Assembly: GCF_000058485.1 (NCBI RefSeq)
Contig: NC_008278.1
Location: 124,001-188,000, forward strand
Source of the DNA: Frankia alni ACN14a
Lineage (GTDB): Bacteria; Actinomycetota; Actinomycetes; Frankiales; Frankiaceae
Reading direction: 5' to 3'
Length of the DNA: 64,000 bases
In this document: positions 24,933 through 33,688 of the stretch, one piece after another
How positions within the stretch are numbered: the stretch's first letter is position 1
How the letters are laid out: every line of letters starts with the position of its first letter
Notes under the pieces: model-generated
Databases searched by the model: none
What the model was told of the DNA's origin: nothing
What the model saw: the letters and a program-made list of their open reading frames with translations, nothing else
Made by a program: the position numbers and the translations under genes

Positions 24933-27900
24933 ATGAGCGCCTCGATCGGATCAGCGGGCGGAGCGGCCGGAGTGGGCGGAGCGGACAGCGCCCCCGCGTC
25001 GGGCCGTCCTGCCGCGGCCGACGAGGCGCGCGCCGCCCTGGCCACGCAGGGCGCGCCGGGGTTGGCGGTGCGGCGGGTCGACGGCAGCTGCCCGCTTGCA
25101 CTGTGGCTCGCCTGGCGCGGCGCCGGCCCGCCGCTGGCCGACGTCGTCCCGATGCTCGCCAATCTCGGCCTGCGGGCCGAGGACCAACATCCTCTTGAGT
25201 CAGCCGGCCTCGGCGATGGGTGCATAACCGGCGAAACCGTCAGCGTCGACGAGTATCGGATTCTCGGCCCCCCCGAGCTGGCAACCCAGGCGCTCGCCCA
25301 GGTCGGCGAGCTGGGCGAGACGCTGAGGGCGATCTGGGCGGGGCGGGCCGACAGCGACCCACTCGACCGGCTGGTGCTGACCGCGGGGCTGGCCGCCGGC
25401 GAGGTTGCGCTGCTACGCGCCCTGCTGCGGTACCTGCTGCACGCCGGGCTGCCCCTGAGCGAGGCGTACGCGCATCGGATGCTGACCGCGCGCGCGTCCA
25501 TCGCGCGGGACCTCGTCGCGCTGTTCCACGCTCGGATGCGTCCCGGTGCCGAAGGCCCGGCCGGCGCCGCGGACCTGGCGGCCAGCCTTGACCGCGATCT
25601 GGACACGGTTGCCGGCGTCGATGAGGACCTGCTGCTCACCCGCCTGCGCGACGTCGTGCTCGCCGTCGTGCGCACCACCTACTACCTGCCGGGCGAGGCG
25701 CTCGCGGTGAAGCTCGACCCAGGCCGGCTGCGGTGGCTGCCGCGTCCCCTTCCCGCGGCCGAGGTCTTCGTGAGCACGGCGCGCTTCGACGCCCTGCACC
25801 TGCGCGCCGGGCTGGTCGCCCGCGGCGGGATCCGCTGGTCCGACCGTACTGAGGACCTGCGTGCCGAGATCGCCGGGCTGATGAAGGCACAGCGGGTCAA
25901 GAACGCGCTGATCGTGCCCGACGGGGCCAAGGGCGGCTACGTCCTGCGGCGCCCCCCGGACGACCCGCGGCAGCGGGAGGCCGAGGGCCGAGCCTGCTAC
26001 ACGGCCTTCATCCGCGCGTTGCTGGCACTGACCGACAACCGGGCCGACGGGGTCACCGTCCGCCGGCCCGGGCTGGTGTGTCATGACGGCGAGGACAGCT
26101 ATCTCGTCGTCGCGGCGGACAAGGGCACGGCCCGGTTCTCCGACCTCGCGAACGCGATCGCCGTCGAGTCCGGCTACTGGCTCGGCGACGCGTTCGCCTC
26201 CGGCGGCCGGACCGGCTACGACCACAAGGCGCTGGGGATCACCGCCCGGGGCGTCTGGGAGTCGGTGCGGCGCCACTTTGCCGAGCTGGGGGTGGACGCC
26301 GACGGTGAACCGATCACCGTCGTCGGGATCGGGGACATGTCGGGGGACGTGTTCGGCAACGGGCTGCTGCAGTCGGACCAGCTGCGCCTCGTCGCCGCGT
26401 TCGACCACCGACACCTCTTCCTCGACCCCGACCCCGACCCCGGCCGCTCGTACGCGCAGCGGCGGCGGCTTGCGGCGCTGCCCACCAGCAGCTGGGACGA
26501 CTACGACCGGTCGGCGCTGTCCGCCGGTGGCGGAGTGTTTCCGCTGTCGGCCCGACGGGTCCCGCTGTCCCCGCAGATCCGGGCCCGACTGCGGGTGGAC
26601 GCCGAATGCCTGACCGTGGACGAGCTGATCCGGTCGATCCTGCGGGCGCCGGTCGACCTGCTGTGGAACGGCGGAATCGGCACCTGGGTCAAGGCCTCGC
26701 GCGAGGACCACCACGCGGTCGGCGACAAGGCACGCGACCGCTGCCGGGTCGACGCGTCCGAACTGCGTGCGAGAGTCGTGGCCGAGGGTGGCAACCTCGG
26801 CCTGACGGAGCCGGCGAGGGTCGAGTACTGCCTGGCGGGCGGCCGGTGCAACACCGACTTCATCGACAACTCGGCCGGCGTCGACTGCTCGGACCGCGAG
26901 GTGAACCTCAAGATCGGTCTTGCTGCCGCCGGCCGCGTGCCCGGGCCGATCGGTGGGAGCTCGCCGGGTGCTGGCCCGGTGGACCCGTCTGGGCGGGACG
27001 ATCTGCTGGCGGCCGCCACGGACGAGGTCGTGCAGCTGGTCCTCGCCGACTCTGCCCGGCAGGTGCTGTCGCTGAGCGTCTCCGAACGGCAGGCCGCCGA
27101 GTCGGTCGAGGGCATGGCTCGGCTCACCGGTCACCTCGTCTCCGCGGGCATCCTCGACCCGTCCGTCGACCCCGTCCCGGACCAGGAGGTGATGCGCGCG
27201 CGGATGGGCAGGGGCCCGGTGCTGACCCGTCCCGAGATCGCCATTCTGCACGCCTACGGCAAACGCGAGGTCGTCGGCGAGCTCGTCGGGTCGGACCTGC
27301 TGGCCGAGCCGGCGACCGCCGAGGCGCTGGACGCCTACCTGCCGGCCACGCTCCGTCCCCTGATCGGTCCGCGGTTTGACCGGCATCCGCTGTGGCGGGC
27401 GATCGCCGCCTCCCAGCTCGCCAACGACCTCGTCGACCGGGTCGGCGCCGGCTTCCTGTTCCGGCTGGAGGAACTGACCGGTGCGCTGCCGGTTGACGGT
27501 GTCCGTGCCTTCCTCATCACCCGGGACCTGTTCGGGCTGGCCTGGGTCTGGGAGGCGGTCGACGGCCATCACCAGCCGGCCGCCGGAACGCCGTCGCGGG
27601 CACGCCGCCGTGGCGACGTGCCCGGCGGCGACCGGGTCGACGCCGCCGTCGAGGCCCTGCTGCAGTGCCGCATGCTGCAGGAGTACGCGGCCCAGTGGCT
27701 GTTGCGGCGGCGGCCGAGGCCGCTGGACCTGACCGCCGAGACCATGCGGTACTACGACGGCGTCAGCGAGGTGGCGATGGCACTGCCGGAGACGCTGCGC
27801 CGCCTGGGCGCCCGGGAGGAACTCGACGCCATCGAGACCGTGCGGCGCCGCCTGCTCGGCGCGGGTCTGCCGCTGCGCGCGGCGGAGCAGGTCGCGAGGC

Positions 27901-28301
27901 TGAAGGTGATGGTCAACGCCCTCGACATCGTCGACGTGGCGCTGCAGCACGACATCGCGGTGACCGAGGTGCTGACCGAGTACTTCGACCTCGGCGTTCG
28001 GCTCGGGCTGGGCCGGCTGACCACCCGCATCGTCGACCGACCCGGGGACTCCTACTGGGAGACGATGGCGAAGGCGTCGCTGCGGTCGAAGCTTGCCAGC
28101 AGCCATGCCCGGCTGGTCGAGGCGCTGCTGGCGAGGGCGGGCGGCGATCTGGACACGGCGGTCAGGCGGGCCGCCCGCAGCGGCGGCGTCGGCCGGGTCC
28201 GCGCGGTGGTGGACGAGGTGGAGGAGGCGTCGGAGGTCACCAGTGCCATGGTGGCCGCGGTCGTGCTCCGGCTCGACGACCTGGCGGACCTCGTCTCCTG
28301 A
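24933..28301 (+). CDS. Large NAD-dependent glutamate dehydrogenase, N-terminally short form
   Basis: Oxidative deamination of glutamate to 2-oxoglutarate. The ATG at 24933, after AGGGAGA, gives 1122 residues, against about 1600 for the usual 180-kDa class: most of the N-terminal ACT/regulatory region is missing. The catalytic part is complete, with GLVARGGIRWSDRTEDLRAE, GLMKAQRVKNALIVPDGAKG, IVVGIGDMSGDVFGNGLL-like ITVVGIGDMSGDVFGNGLL, LLWNGGIGTWVKAS and VVAEGGNLGLTEPARVEY. A short ACT-like segment remains near residues 30-95. An insertion of Gly/Pro-rich residues occurs near 670. Neighbours suggest no operon partner. Confidence 0.9.
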   Translation: MSASIGSAGGAAGVGGADSAPASGRPAAADEARAALATQGAPGLAVRRVDGSCPLALWLAWRGAGPPLADVVPMLANLGLRAEDQHPLESAGLGDGCITGETVSVDEYRILGPPELATQALAQVGELGETLRAIWAGRADSDPLDRLVLTAGLAAGEVALLRALLRYLLHAGLPLSEAYAHRMLTARASIARDLVALFHARMRPGAEGPAGAADLAASLDRDLDTVAGVDEDLLLTRLRDVVLAVVRTTYYLPGEALAVKLDPGRLRWLPRPLPAAEVFVSTARFDALHLRAGLVARGGIRWSDRTEDLRAEIAGLMKAQRVKNALIVPDGAKGGYVLRRPPDDPRQREAEGRACYTAFIRALLALTDNRADGVTVRRPGLVCHDGEDSYLVVAADKGTARFSDLANAIAVESGYWLGDAFASGGRTGYDHKALGITARGVWESVRRHFAELGVDADGEPITVVGIGDMSGDVFGNGLLQSDQLRLVAAFDHRHLFLDPDPDPGRSYAQRRRLAALPTSSWDDYDRSALSAGGGVFPLSARRVPLSPQIRARLRVDAECLTVDELIRSILRAPVDLLWNGGIGTWVKASREDHHAVGDKARDRCRVDASELRARVVAEGGNLGLTEPARVEYCLAGGRCNTDFIDNSAGVDCSDREVNLKIGLAAAGRVPGPIGGSSPGAGPVDPSGRDDLLAAATDEVVQLVLADSARQVLSLSVSERQAAESVEGMARLTGHLVSAGILDPSVDPVPDQEVMRARMGRGPVLTRPEIAILHAYGKREVVGELVGSDLLAEPATAEALDAYLPATLRPLIGPRFDRHPLWRAIAASQLANDLVDRVGAGFLFRLEELTGALPVDGVRAFLITRDLFGLAWVWEAVDGHHQPAAGTPSRARRRGDVPGGDRVDAAVEALLQCRMLQEYAAQWLLRRRPRPLDLTAETMRYYDGVSEVAMALPETLRRLGAREELDAIETVRRRLLGAGLPLRAAEQVARLKVMVNALDIVDVALQHDIAVTEVLTEYFDLGVRLGLGRLTTRIVDRPGDSYWETMAKASLRSKLASSHARLVEALLARAGGDLDTAVRRAARSGGVGRVRAVVDEVEEASEVTSAMVAAVVLRLDDLADLVS

Positions 28302-28358
28302 GGGACCTCGTCTCCTGAGGGATCGCGGTCTCCTGAGGGATCGCGGTCCCCTGAGGGA
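28284..28358 (+). repeat. Four tandem 17-18-bp units around the glutamate dehydrogenase stop codon
   Basis: Units of the form GGGACCTCGTCTCCTGA, then GGGATCGCGGTCTCCTGA, repeat about four times from the final codons of the gene to the next promoter region. The first carries the true stop TGA and the next copies repeat it, so the gene end has been duplicated out of the reading frame. Confidence 0.8.
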
Positions 28359-28378
28359 GCGCGCCCTAGGCTGAGTGG

Positions 28379-29347
28379 GTGTTCGTGGCGTATCTGTCGG
28401 CTTTCGCGTGCGCCGTCTGCTATGGGGTCGGTTCGATCCTGCAGAGCGTCGGCGCCCGCCGGACCGCGACGACCGCCGGCGCCCTGGATCCCCGCCTGCT
28501 GGTGCGGCTTGCGACGCAGGCTCCCTACCTCGCCGGGATGGGGCTGGACCTGATCGGCTGGCTGCTCTCGCTGGTCGCGGTGCGGGCCCTGCCGCTGTTC
28601 GCCGTCCAGGCGATCCTGGTGGCCAGCGTCGGCGTGACGGCCGTGCTGGCGAGGGTCTTCCTGGGGCTCCGGCTGCGCCGGGCCCAGGTGGGCACTCTGG
28701 TGGTCCTCGGGCTCGGGGTGGTGCTGCTCGCGGTCACCGCCGCGCCGGGGAAGCCGCGACCGGTGGGGTCGACGGCCGCCGTCCTGATCGCGCTCGGCAT
28801 CCTGCCGACGGCCCTGGGCTGTCTCTGGGCTGGCCGGGCGCTGTCCGAGGGGCGCGCCGTCCTCGCCCTCGGCGGCCTGTCCGGCCTGGCGTTCGGCGGG
28901 ACGGCGCTGTGCGCCCGCGCGTTGGAGGCCGACCACACCCTCGTCGACGTCGTCGCGGATCCGCTGTCCTGGGCGCTGCTGGTCTACGGGGTGGTCGGCA
29001 TGGTCGCGTTCGCCGCGGCGCTGCAGCGGGGCTCGGTCACGATCGCCATGGCGGGGCAGGCCACGGCGGAGACCGTCGCTCCCGCGCTCATCGGACTGAC
29101 CCTGCTGGGCGACCACGCCAGGTCGGGCAGCGGTAGTGTCGCGGCGACCGGGTTCGTGCTCACGGTCCTCGCGGCGGCCTGGCTCGCCGCCCACAGCCAC
29201 GTCGAGCCCGCCGAGGTCGCCGCAGGGCTTCCTTCGGAAGCTGTGGGTCCGGACGTCCCGACGGCTCCGGCTGCGGCTCCGGCTGCGGCTCCGGCTCCGG
29301 CTGCGGCTCAGAGCCAGACCTGGCGTCGGACCGATCGGCGTCGGTGA
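28379..29347 (+). CDS. EamA/DMT-like integral membrane protein
   Basis: A 322-residue membrane protein, nine or ten helices (MFVAYLSAFACAVCYGVGSI, LDLIGWLLSLVAVRALPLF, VLARVFLGLRL, WALLVYGVVGMVAFAAAL). The pattern and glycine-rich helices match drug/metabolite-type permeases such as the actinobacterial DMT group. The C-terminal tail APAAAPAAAPAPAAA comes from GCTCCG repeats and is cytoplasmic low complexity. It starts at a GTG without a strong ribosome site. The substrate is unknown. No clear operon partner. Confidence 0.75.
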   Translation: MFVAYLSAFACAVCYGVGSILQSVGARRTATTAGALDPRLLVRLATQAPYLAGMGLDLIGWLLSLVAVRALPLFAVQAILVASVGVTAVLARVFLGLRLRRAQVGTLVVLGLGVVLLAVTAAPGKPRPVGSTAAVLIALGILPTALGCLWAGRALSEGRAVLALGGLSGLAFGGTALCARALEADHTLVDVVADPLSWALLVYGVVGMVAFAAALQRGSVTIAMAGQATAETVAPALIGLTLLGDHARSGSGSVAATGFVLTVLAAAWLAAHSHVEPAEVAAGLPSEAVGPDVPTAPAAAPAAAPAPAAAQSQTWRRTDRRR

Positions 29348-29405
29348 CCGCTCGCGGGGCAGGTATCCGCCGTGGCAGTCGAGCGGCGCGGGCGAGGTGG
29401 CGGGC

Positions 29406-30317
29406 ATGGGTGATGTCCTGATCGGGACGGCGTCCTGGACGGATCCGACGTTGCTGCGGTCGGGGTGGTATCCGCCGGAGGTCACCACCGCCGAGCAGCG
29501 GTTGCGCTACTACGCCCGGCAGTTCCCGCTCGTCGAGGTCGACGCCACCTACTATGCCCCGCCCGCGGAACAGACCGTGCGGATGTGGGCGGCCCGGACC
29601 CCGCCCGGGTTCACCTTCAACATCAAGGCGTTTTCGCTGCTGACGGGGCATCCGACCCGTCCCGGCGCGCTGTACTCCGATCTGCGGGGCCTGGTCCCGG
29701 CGGACCGGAAGAACCTGTACCTGAAGGACGTCGACACCGGGGTCGTCGATCAGGTGTGGGAGCGGTTCCTCGCCGCGCTGGATCCGCTGGCCGAGGCGGG
29801 CAAACTCGGCGCCGTGCTGTTCCAGTTTCCCCAGTGGTTCCCGATCAGCGCCGCGAACAAGCGGTACATCCTGGAATGCCAGCAGCGGTGCCGGCCGCTG
29901 CGGATCTGCGTCGAGTTCCGGAACCACACCTGGATGGACGGGCGCAACCGCGACGAGACCCTCGACTTCCTCACCTCCTACGCGCTTCCCTACGTCTGCG
30001 TCGACATGCCCCAGGGCCACCCGAGCTCGGTCCCGCCGGTGCTCGCCGCGACCGCGGATCTCGCGGTCGTCCGCTTCCACGGGCACAGCGAGAAGTGGAC
30101 GAGCCGCGACATCCACGAGCGCTTCGGATACCGCTACAGCGAGGAGGAGCTGCAGGACTGGGCGCCGAAACTGCGCCGGCTGGCGGACGCCGCCGCCCGC
30201 ACCCAGGTGCTCATGAACAACTGCTGCGCCGACTACGCGCAGCGTAACGCCCGCCAGCTCGCCGACCTGCTGGCCGCACTCGACGGCGCGAACCCGGTCG
30301 TGGCCGAGGGGCGTTGA
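29406..30317 (+). CDS. DUF72 family protein
   Basis: Opens MGDVLIGTASWTDPTLL, the family signature, then ATYYAPPAEQTVRMWAARTP. FTFNIKAFSLLTGHP and LGAVLFQFPQWF follow, and the end is VLMNNCCADYAQRNARQLA. It folds as a TIM barrel in DUF72 structures; function is unknown. It has 303 residues from the ATG at 29406; a longer frame from 29136 overlaps the preceding gene and is not used. Close spacing to the permease gene (59 bases) allows co-transcription. Confidence 0.88.
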   Translation: MGDVLIGTASWTDPTLLRSGWYPPEVTTAEQRLRYYARQFPLVEVDATYYAPPAEQTVRMWAARTPPGFTFNIKAFSLLTGHPTRPGALYSDLRGLVPADRKNLYLKDVDTGVVDQVWERFLAALDPLAEAGKLGAVLFQFPQWFPISAANKRYILECQQRCRPLRICVEFRNHTWMDGRNRDETLDFLTSYALPYVCVDMPQGHPSSVPPVLAATADLAVVRFHGHSEKWTSRDIHERFGYRYSEEELQDWAPKLRRLADAAARTQVLMNNCCADYAQRNARQLADLLAALDGANPVVAEGR

Positions 30318-30346
30318 GCCCGGCTGCGGCCGGGAGCGCGGCCGCC

Positions 30347-30658
30347 TCAGCGTTCGGGCGTGGCGAGGATCTTGAACAGCATGGTGTTGGCGCTGGTCAG
30401 CGCCTGGGTGTCGACCGAGCGCAGGCAGGCGACGAGACCGGCCTTCGCGACGAACGTGACCAGGCCCATCACGGCCCACAGGCCGCCGCCGAGGTCGACG
30501 CAGAACCCCTCGCCGGTCGCGTGCTCCACGACCAGGGCAACCAGCACGGTCGGTTCGTCGACGATCTCGTTGTAGACGGTGGAACTGAGCACCAGCACGG
30601 CCTGGGGCGTCGGGCCGGTGTTCGCGGTCCAGATCTCCCCGCGCCGTGGTGCTCTCAC
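30347..30658 (-). CDS. MazF/PemK-type toxin
   Basis: A 103-residue protein from a GTG that overlaps the antitoxin stop (GTGA). It begins VRAPRRGEIWTANTGPTPQ, as in MazF where the conserved RRGEIW segment lies in the first strand, and QAVLVLSSTVYNEIVDEPTV follows. It should be an endoribonuclease acting on mRNA, held in check by the upstream gene product. The catalytic residues cannot be assigned with certainty, because the C-terminal half (GEGFCVDLGGGLWAVMGLVT) is atypical. Confidence 0.7.
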   Translation of the reverse strand: MRAPRRGEIWTANTGPTPQAVLVLSSTVYNEIVDEPTVLVALVVEHATGEGFCVDLGGGLWAVMGLVTFVAKAGLVACLRSVDTQALTSANTMLFKILATPER

Positions 30659-30915
30659 GGGGCGGTGTCGGTCAGGCCGGGATGTCCGGTCGCCGCGAGG
30701 TCCTGCTGGTTGGCCTCCCCGAAGGCCAGGGCCGCCTGCGCCACGGCCGGGTCGGCCCGCAGCCAGGCCCCGTGCGCGGCGCAGCGCCGGCGCATGTCCT
30801 CTGCGTCGAGCACGCCCTCGATCCACGCGTTCATCGAGGTCTGGTCGGCCTCGGCGTAGCGCCGGACCGACTCGTAGGCCTCGTCCGAGAGACGCAGTGT
30901 GATCGTCCGGCTCAT
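30655..30915 (-). CDS. Antitoxin, ribbon-helix-helix type, partner of the MazF-like toxin
   Basis: About 86 residues from ATG 30915, beginning MSRTITLRLSDEAYESVRRY, the strand-helix-helix of RHH antitoxins. NAWIEGVLDAEDMRRRCAAH and a C-terminal toxin-wrapping tail (AGEANQQDLAATGHPGL-like, AFGEANQQDLAATG) follow. An ATG at 30924 is an alternative. It precedes and overlaps the toxin gene by four bases, the usual TA order. It should repress its own operon. Confidence 0.75.
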   Translation of the reverse strand: MSRTITLRLSDEAYESVRRYAEADQTSMNAWIEGVLDAEDMRRRCAAHGAWLRADPAVAQAALAFGEANQQDLAATGHPGLTDTAP

Positions 30916-31064
30916 GCGACTCATGCTAGCAAGATCTGCTGTCATGGCATGGCGCATGAGCGATGCGGGACACGTGCCAGTTCGCTGACCAGCCGTGCTG
31001 TGCCTCCGTACGCTGAAGGTCTGTTTCATGGCGGCAAGTTCATGAGGACAAGGAGCACGAACCA

Positions 31065-31913
31065 GTGTCGACCGCGTCTGCTTCCTCCCCGCTCGAGTCC
31101 GCCGCCGGCGGCGTGCGCATGCCCGCGATCTACGCCACCCAGGGCGCCCCGCCGCTGATCGACCATCCGCACTGGACCGCCGAGCTCGCGGCGTGGGGCC
31201 GGGCGCTGCCGCGCCCCCGGGCGATCCTGGTGATCTCCGCGCACTGGGAGCAGAACCCGATCGCGTACGGCGCGACGACCACGCCCGTCCCGCTGTACTA
31301 CGACTTCTACGGCTTCCCCGAGCGCTTCTACCAGCTGCGCTACCCGGCTCCGGGGGCTCCCGACCTCGTGGCCGAGGTCGCCCGTCTGCTCGGTCCCGGC
31401 CAGCCGCTCGTCGCGCAGCCCGACCGCGGGCTCGACCACGGGGCCTTCATCCCGCTGATCTACATGTATCCGGACGCGGACGTTCCCGTGCTGCAGATCT
31501 CCCTGCCCACGGAGGATCCGGTGGGCCTGCTGGAGCTCGGCCGGCGGCTGGCGCCGCTGCGGGACGACGGCGTGCTGATCTTCGCCACCGGCCTGCTCAC
31601 CCACTCCACCGGCCACGCCGACCTGTCGAACCCGGACAGCAGCCCCCACCCCGACGTGGCCGCCTTCGACGCCTGGGTGGCCGACGCGCTCGGCCGAGGC
31701 GACCTCGATGCCCTGGTGCACTACCGCGACCGCGCTCCCGGGGTGCGCCGGGCGCTGCCGAGCCAGGAACACTTCGTCCCGCTGTTCGTGGCTCTGGGCG
31801 CCGCTCTCGACACCCCCGGGCCGGTGATCTTCCCGCATCACGGCTTCTGGTACGGCAACTCGATGCGTTCGGTCCAGTTCGGCGCGGCGGCGACGGCCGA
31901 CGTCCCGGCCTGA
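31065..31913 (+). CDS. DODA-type extradiol ring-cleavage dioxygenase family protein
   Basis: A 282-residue class III extradiol dioxygenase-like protein: MPAIYATQGAPPLIDHPHW, AILVISAHWEQNPIAYGA, GLDHGAFIPLIYMYPDADVP and FATGLLTHSTGHADLS. The conserved His positions for the metal (HPHW, SAHW, LDHGAF) are present. Bacterial members include 4,5-DOPA dioxygenases, but many act on other catechols. It is transcribed from a GTG at 31065 with AAGGAGCACGAACCA-like spacing after AGGAG. No pathway neighbours. Confidence 0.85.
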   Translation: MSTASASSPLESAAGGVRMPAIYATQGAPPLIDHPHWTAELAAWGRALPRPRAILVISAHWEQNPIAYGATTTPVPLYYDFYGFPERFYQLRYPAPGAPDLVAEVARLLGPGQPLVAQPDRGLDHGAFIPLIYMYPDADVPVLQISLPTEDPVGLLELGRRLAPLRDDGVLIFATGLLTHSTGHADLSNPDSSPHPDVAAFDAWVADALGRGDLDALVHYRDRAPGVRRALPSQEHFVPLFVALGAALDTPGPVIFPHHGFWYGNSMRSVQFGAAATADVPA

Positions 31914-32045
31914 CCGGCCGCCCCGCTGTTCCGAGCCCCGGCCACGATACAGTTACGTAAGGGGCGATTGGTCTCGCGTGGCGGCCTTGACGGCTACTCC
32001 ATACCTGCCCAATGGAGTCACTCGTACTGGTGGAGTGGGGGGTGG

Positions 32046-33464
32046 CTACCTCGGACCGGTCGCCTCGGCGTGGGCGCCGCCGGCGGTGCGGACCTGGCGG
32101 TGCAGGTAGTAGAGCCAGGGCGGTATCGTCGCCCAGAACACGATGATGTTGCCGATGACCACCCCTCTGGCGCCGCCGACCAGCAGGCCGGTGACCGGGC
32201 AGGCCAGCAGGAACGGCACGAAGAACAGGTTGATCCAGAAGGTGAGCCGGGTCTTGCCGAAGGCATAGAGCACCGCGGCGGGGCCGACCGCGAGTCCCGG
32301 GCCCACCTGCGCGACGACGGCGAGCAGCAGCAGGTCGTGGGTCTGTCCCCAGGTGTCGCCGAGCAGGGCCGCGCCGAAGTCGGCGGGCAGCAGCATGAAC
32401 GCCAGCCCCCACAGCGAGCTGGAGACGACCACGAGCCCGGAGACCAGGTAGGCGCCGCGGATGACCTGGCCGGGGGGCATGTGCTTGCGCCGCGCGAACT
32501 CGGGGATGGCGAAGCTCATCAGCGCGACGGCCAGGTTCGTCGTGGGGGCCAGCAGAGTCTGCAGCCCGCGCAGGGCCCCGACGAGCGACGTGGAACCGAC
32601 GGCCCCGATGACCAGGGTGGACGTCTGCTGGGCGCCCTGCAGCGAGATGAACTCCGCGGTCATGAAGCCGGTTGTCTCGCGGTGGCCGGTGAACCAGGCC
32701 AGCGCGCGCCGCGGATCGGGCCAGGCATGGTGCTGCGCGACGCCGACCAGCGCGGCGAGGGCGGCCGCCGCCCCCCAGACCAGCACCATCGCCGCCGCCC
32801 CGCCGCCGGTGTCCGAACCGGCGGCGAGCAGGCCGACCCCCACGGCCAGCCCCGCCGCCCAGACAAGGTCATTACCGACGGCGAGCAGGGGACGGCCCTG
32901 GGCGAACGAGGCGTAACGCCAGGCGTCCTGCACGAGCAGCGCTGGCATGATCACGCCCATCGCGACGAGGTTCAACCCCACCGCGCCGCGCAGGGCGGCT
33001 CCGACGACGAGCAGACCCACGCCGACGACGACGCCGAGCGCCAGCGCCGTGCCGGCCGCGGCCCGCACCGCCGAGCGGAACGTCGTCGCCGGGACGTCGG
33101 CGTAGCTGATCCCCAGCGGCGCCGTCCCGGCCGCTCGGGCCAACCCGACGATCATCGCGAAGATCGTGTAGGCGATCGCGAACGCGCCGAACTCGCTGGA
33201 ATCCACCCGGCGGGCGATGATGAAGTTGATCGCCGCGTTGGTGCCGCTCGACACCACCTGGTCGCCGACCGTCCACAGCGCGGTGACCCGGCTGCTCGAC
33301 CGCGGGGGCGCGGGCGCGGGCTCCGCCGGGATGTCCACGTGAGCCAGATCACGGTAGGTGACCGCGTCGCCGAGTCGGACCGGGTGGTCGGGGTGCCGAG
33401 GCTGCGGCACCCACTCGCCCCTGCCGGTTGCGCGGTCCGCGCTGAGCCTCACGTCGTCATCCAC
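32046..33464 (-). CDS. Polysaccharide flippase-like integral membrane protein (MOP/Wzx type)
   Basis: A 472-residue protein with about twelve membrane segments after a 60-residue Pro-rich cytoplasmic start. INFIIARRVDSSEFGAFAIA is the typical first-helix loop of lipid-linked oligosaccharide flippases. GAVGSTSLVGALRGLQTLL and FAIPEFARRKHM also fit the MATE/MOP superfamily. It may move cell-envelope precursors, but no glycosyltransferases are adjacent. Isolated, minus strand. An inverted 10-bp motif flanks the gene (see findings). Confidence 0.7.
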   Translation of the reverse strand: MDDDVRLSADRATGRGEWVPQPRHPDHPVRLGDAVTYRDLAHVDIPAEPAPAPPRSSSRVTALWTVGDQVVSSGTNAAINFIIARRVDSSEFGAFAIAYTIFAMIVGLARAAGTAPLGISYADVPATTFRSAVRAAAGTALALGVVVGVGLLVVGAALRGAVGLNLVAMGVIMPALLVQDAWRYASFAQGRPLLAVGNDLVWAAGLAVGVGLLAAGSDTGGGAAAMVLVWGAAAALAALVGVAQHHAWPDPRRALAWFTGHRETTGFMTAEFISLQGAQQTSTLVIGAVGSTSLVGALRGLQTLLAPTTNLAVALMSFAIPEFARRKHMPPGQVIRGAYLVSGLVVVSSSLWGLAFMLLPADFGAALLGDTWGQTHDLLLLAVVAQVGPGLAVGPAAVLYAFGKTRLTFWINLFFVPFLLACPVTGLLVGGARGVVIGNIIVFWATIPPWLYYLHRQVRTAGGAHAEATGPR

Positions 33465-33688
33465 GTCGATTCCCTCGCGCCCGTCCGGGGTCTCCGCGGG
33501 ACAGGCGGGCGCCGGCGAACGGCCCGAAGTCCTGGTCGGACGGGTCTTCTGCGCGCCGGCGGCCGCGCCTTGCCGCGCTCGGCCCCCGGCCTCGTCCGAT
33601 CACGTCGCCGCGGCTCCGCCCATGCCGGTCCCGACTCTACCGTGACGTAACTGTCATCTTTGGGTAAGCGGGCGGGCACGGTGGCGGC

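Noticed and set aside
25413-28106. Long minus-strand ORF opposite the glutamate dehydrogenase gene
   Set aside because: Antisense shadow; the plus-strand frame has clear enzyme motifs.
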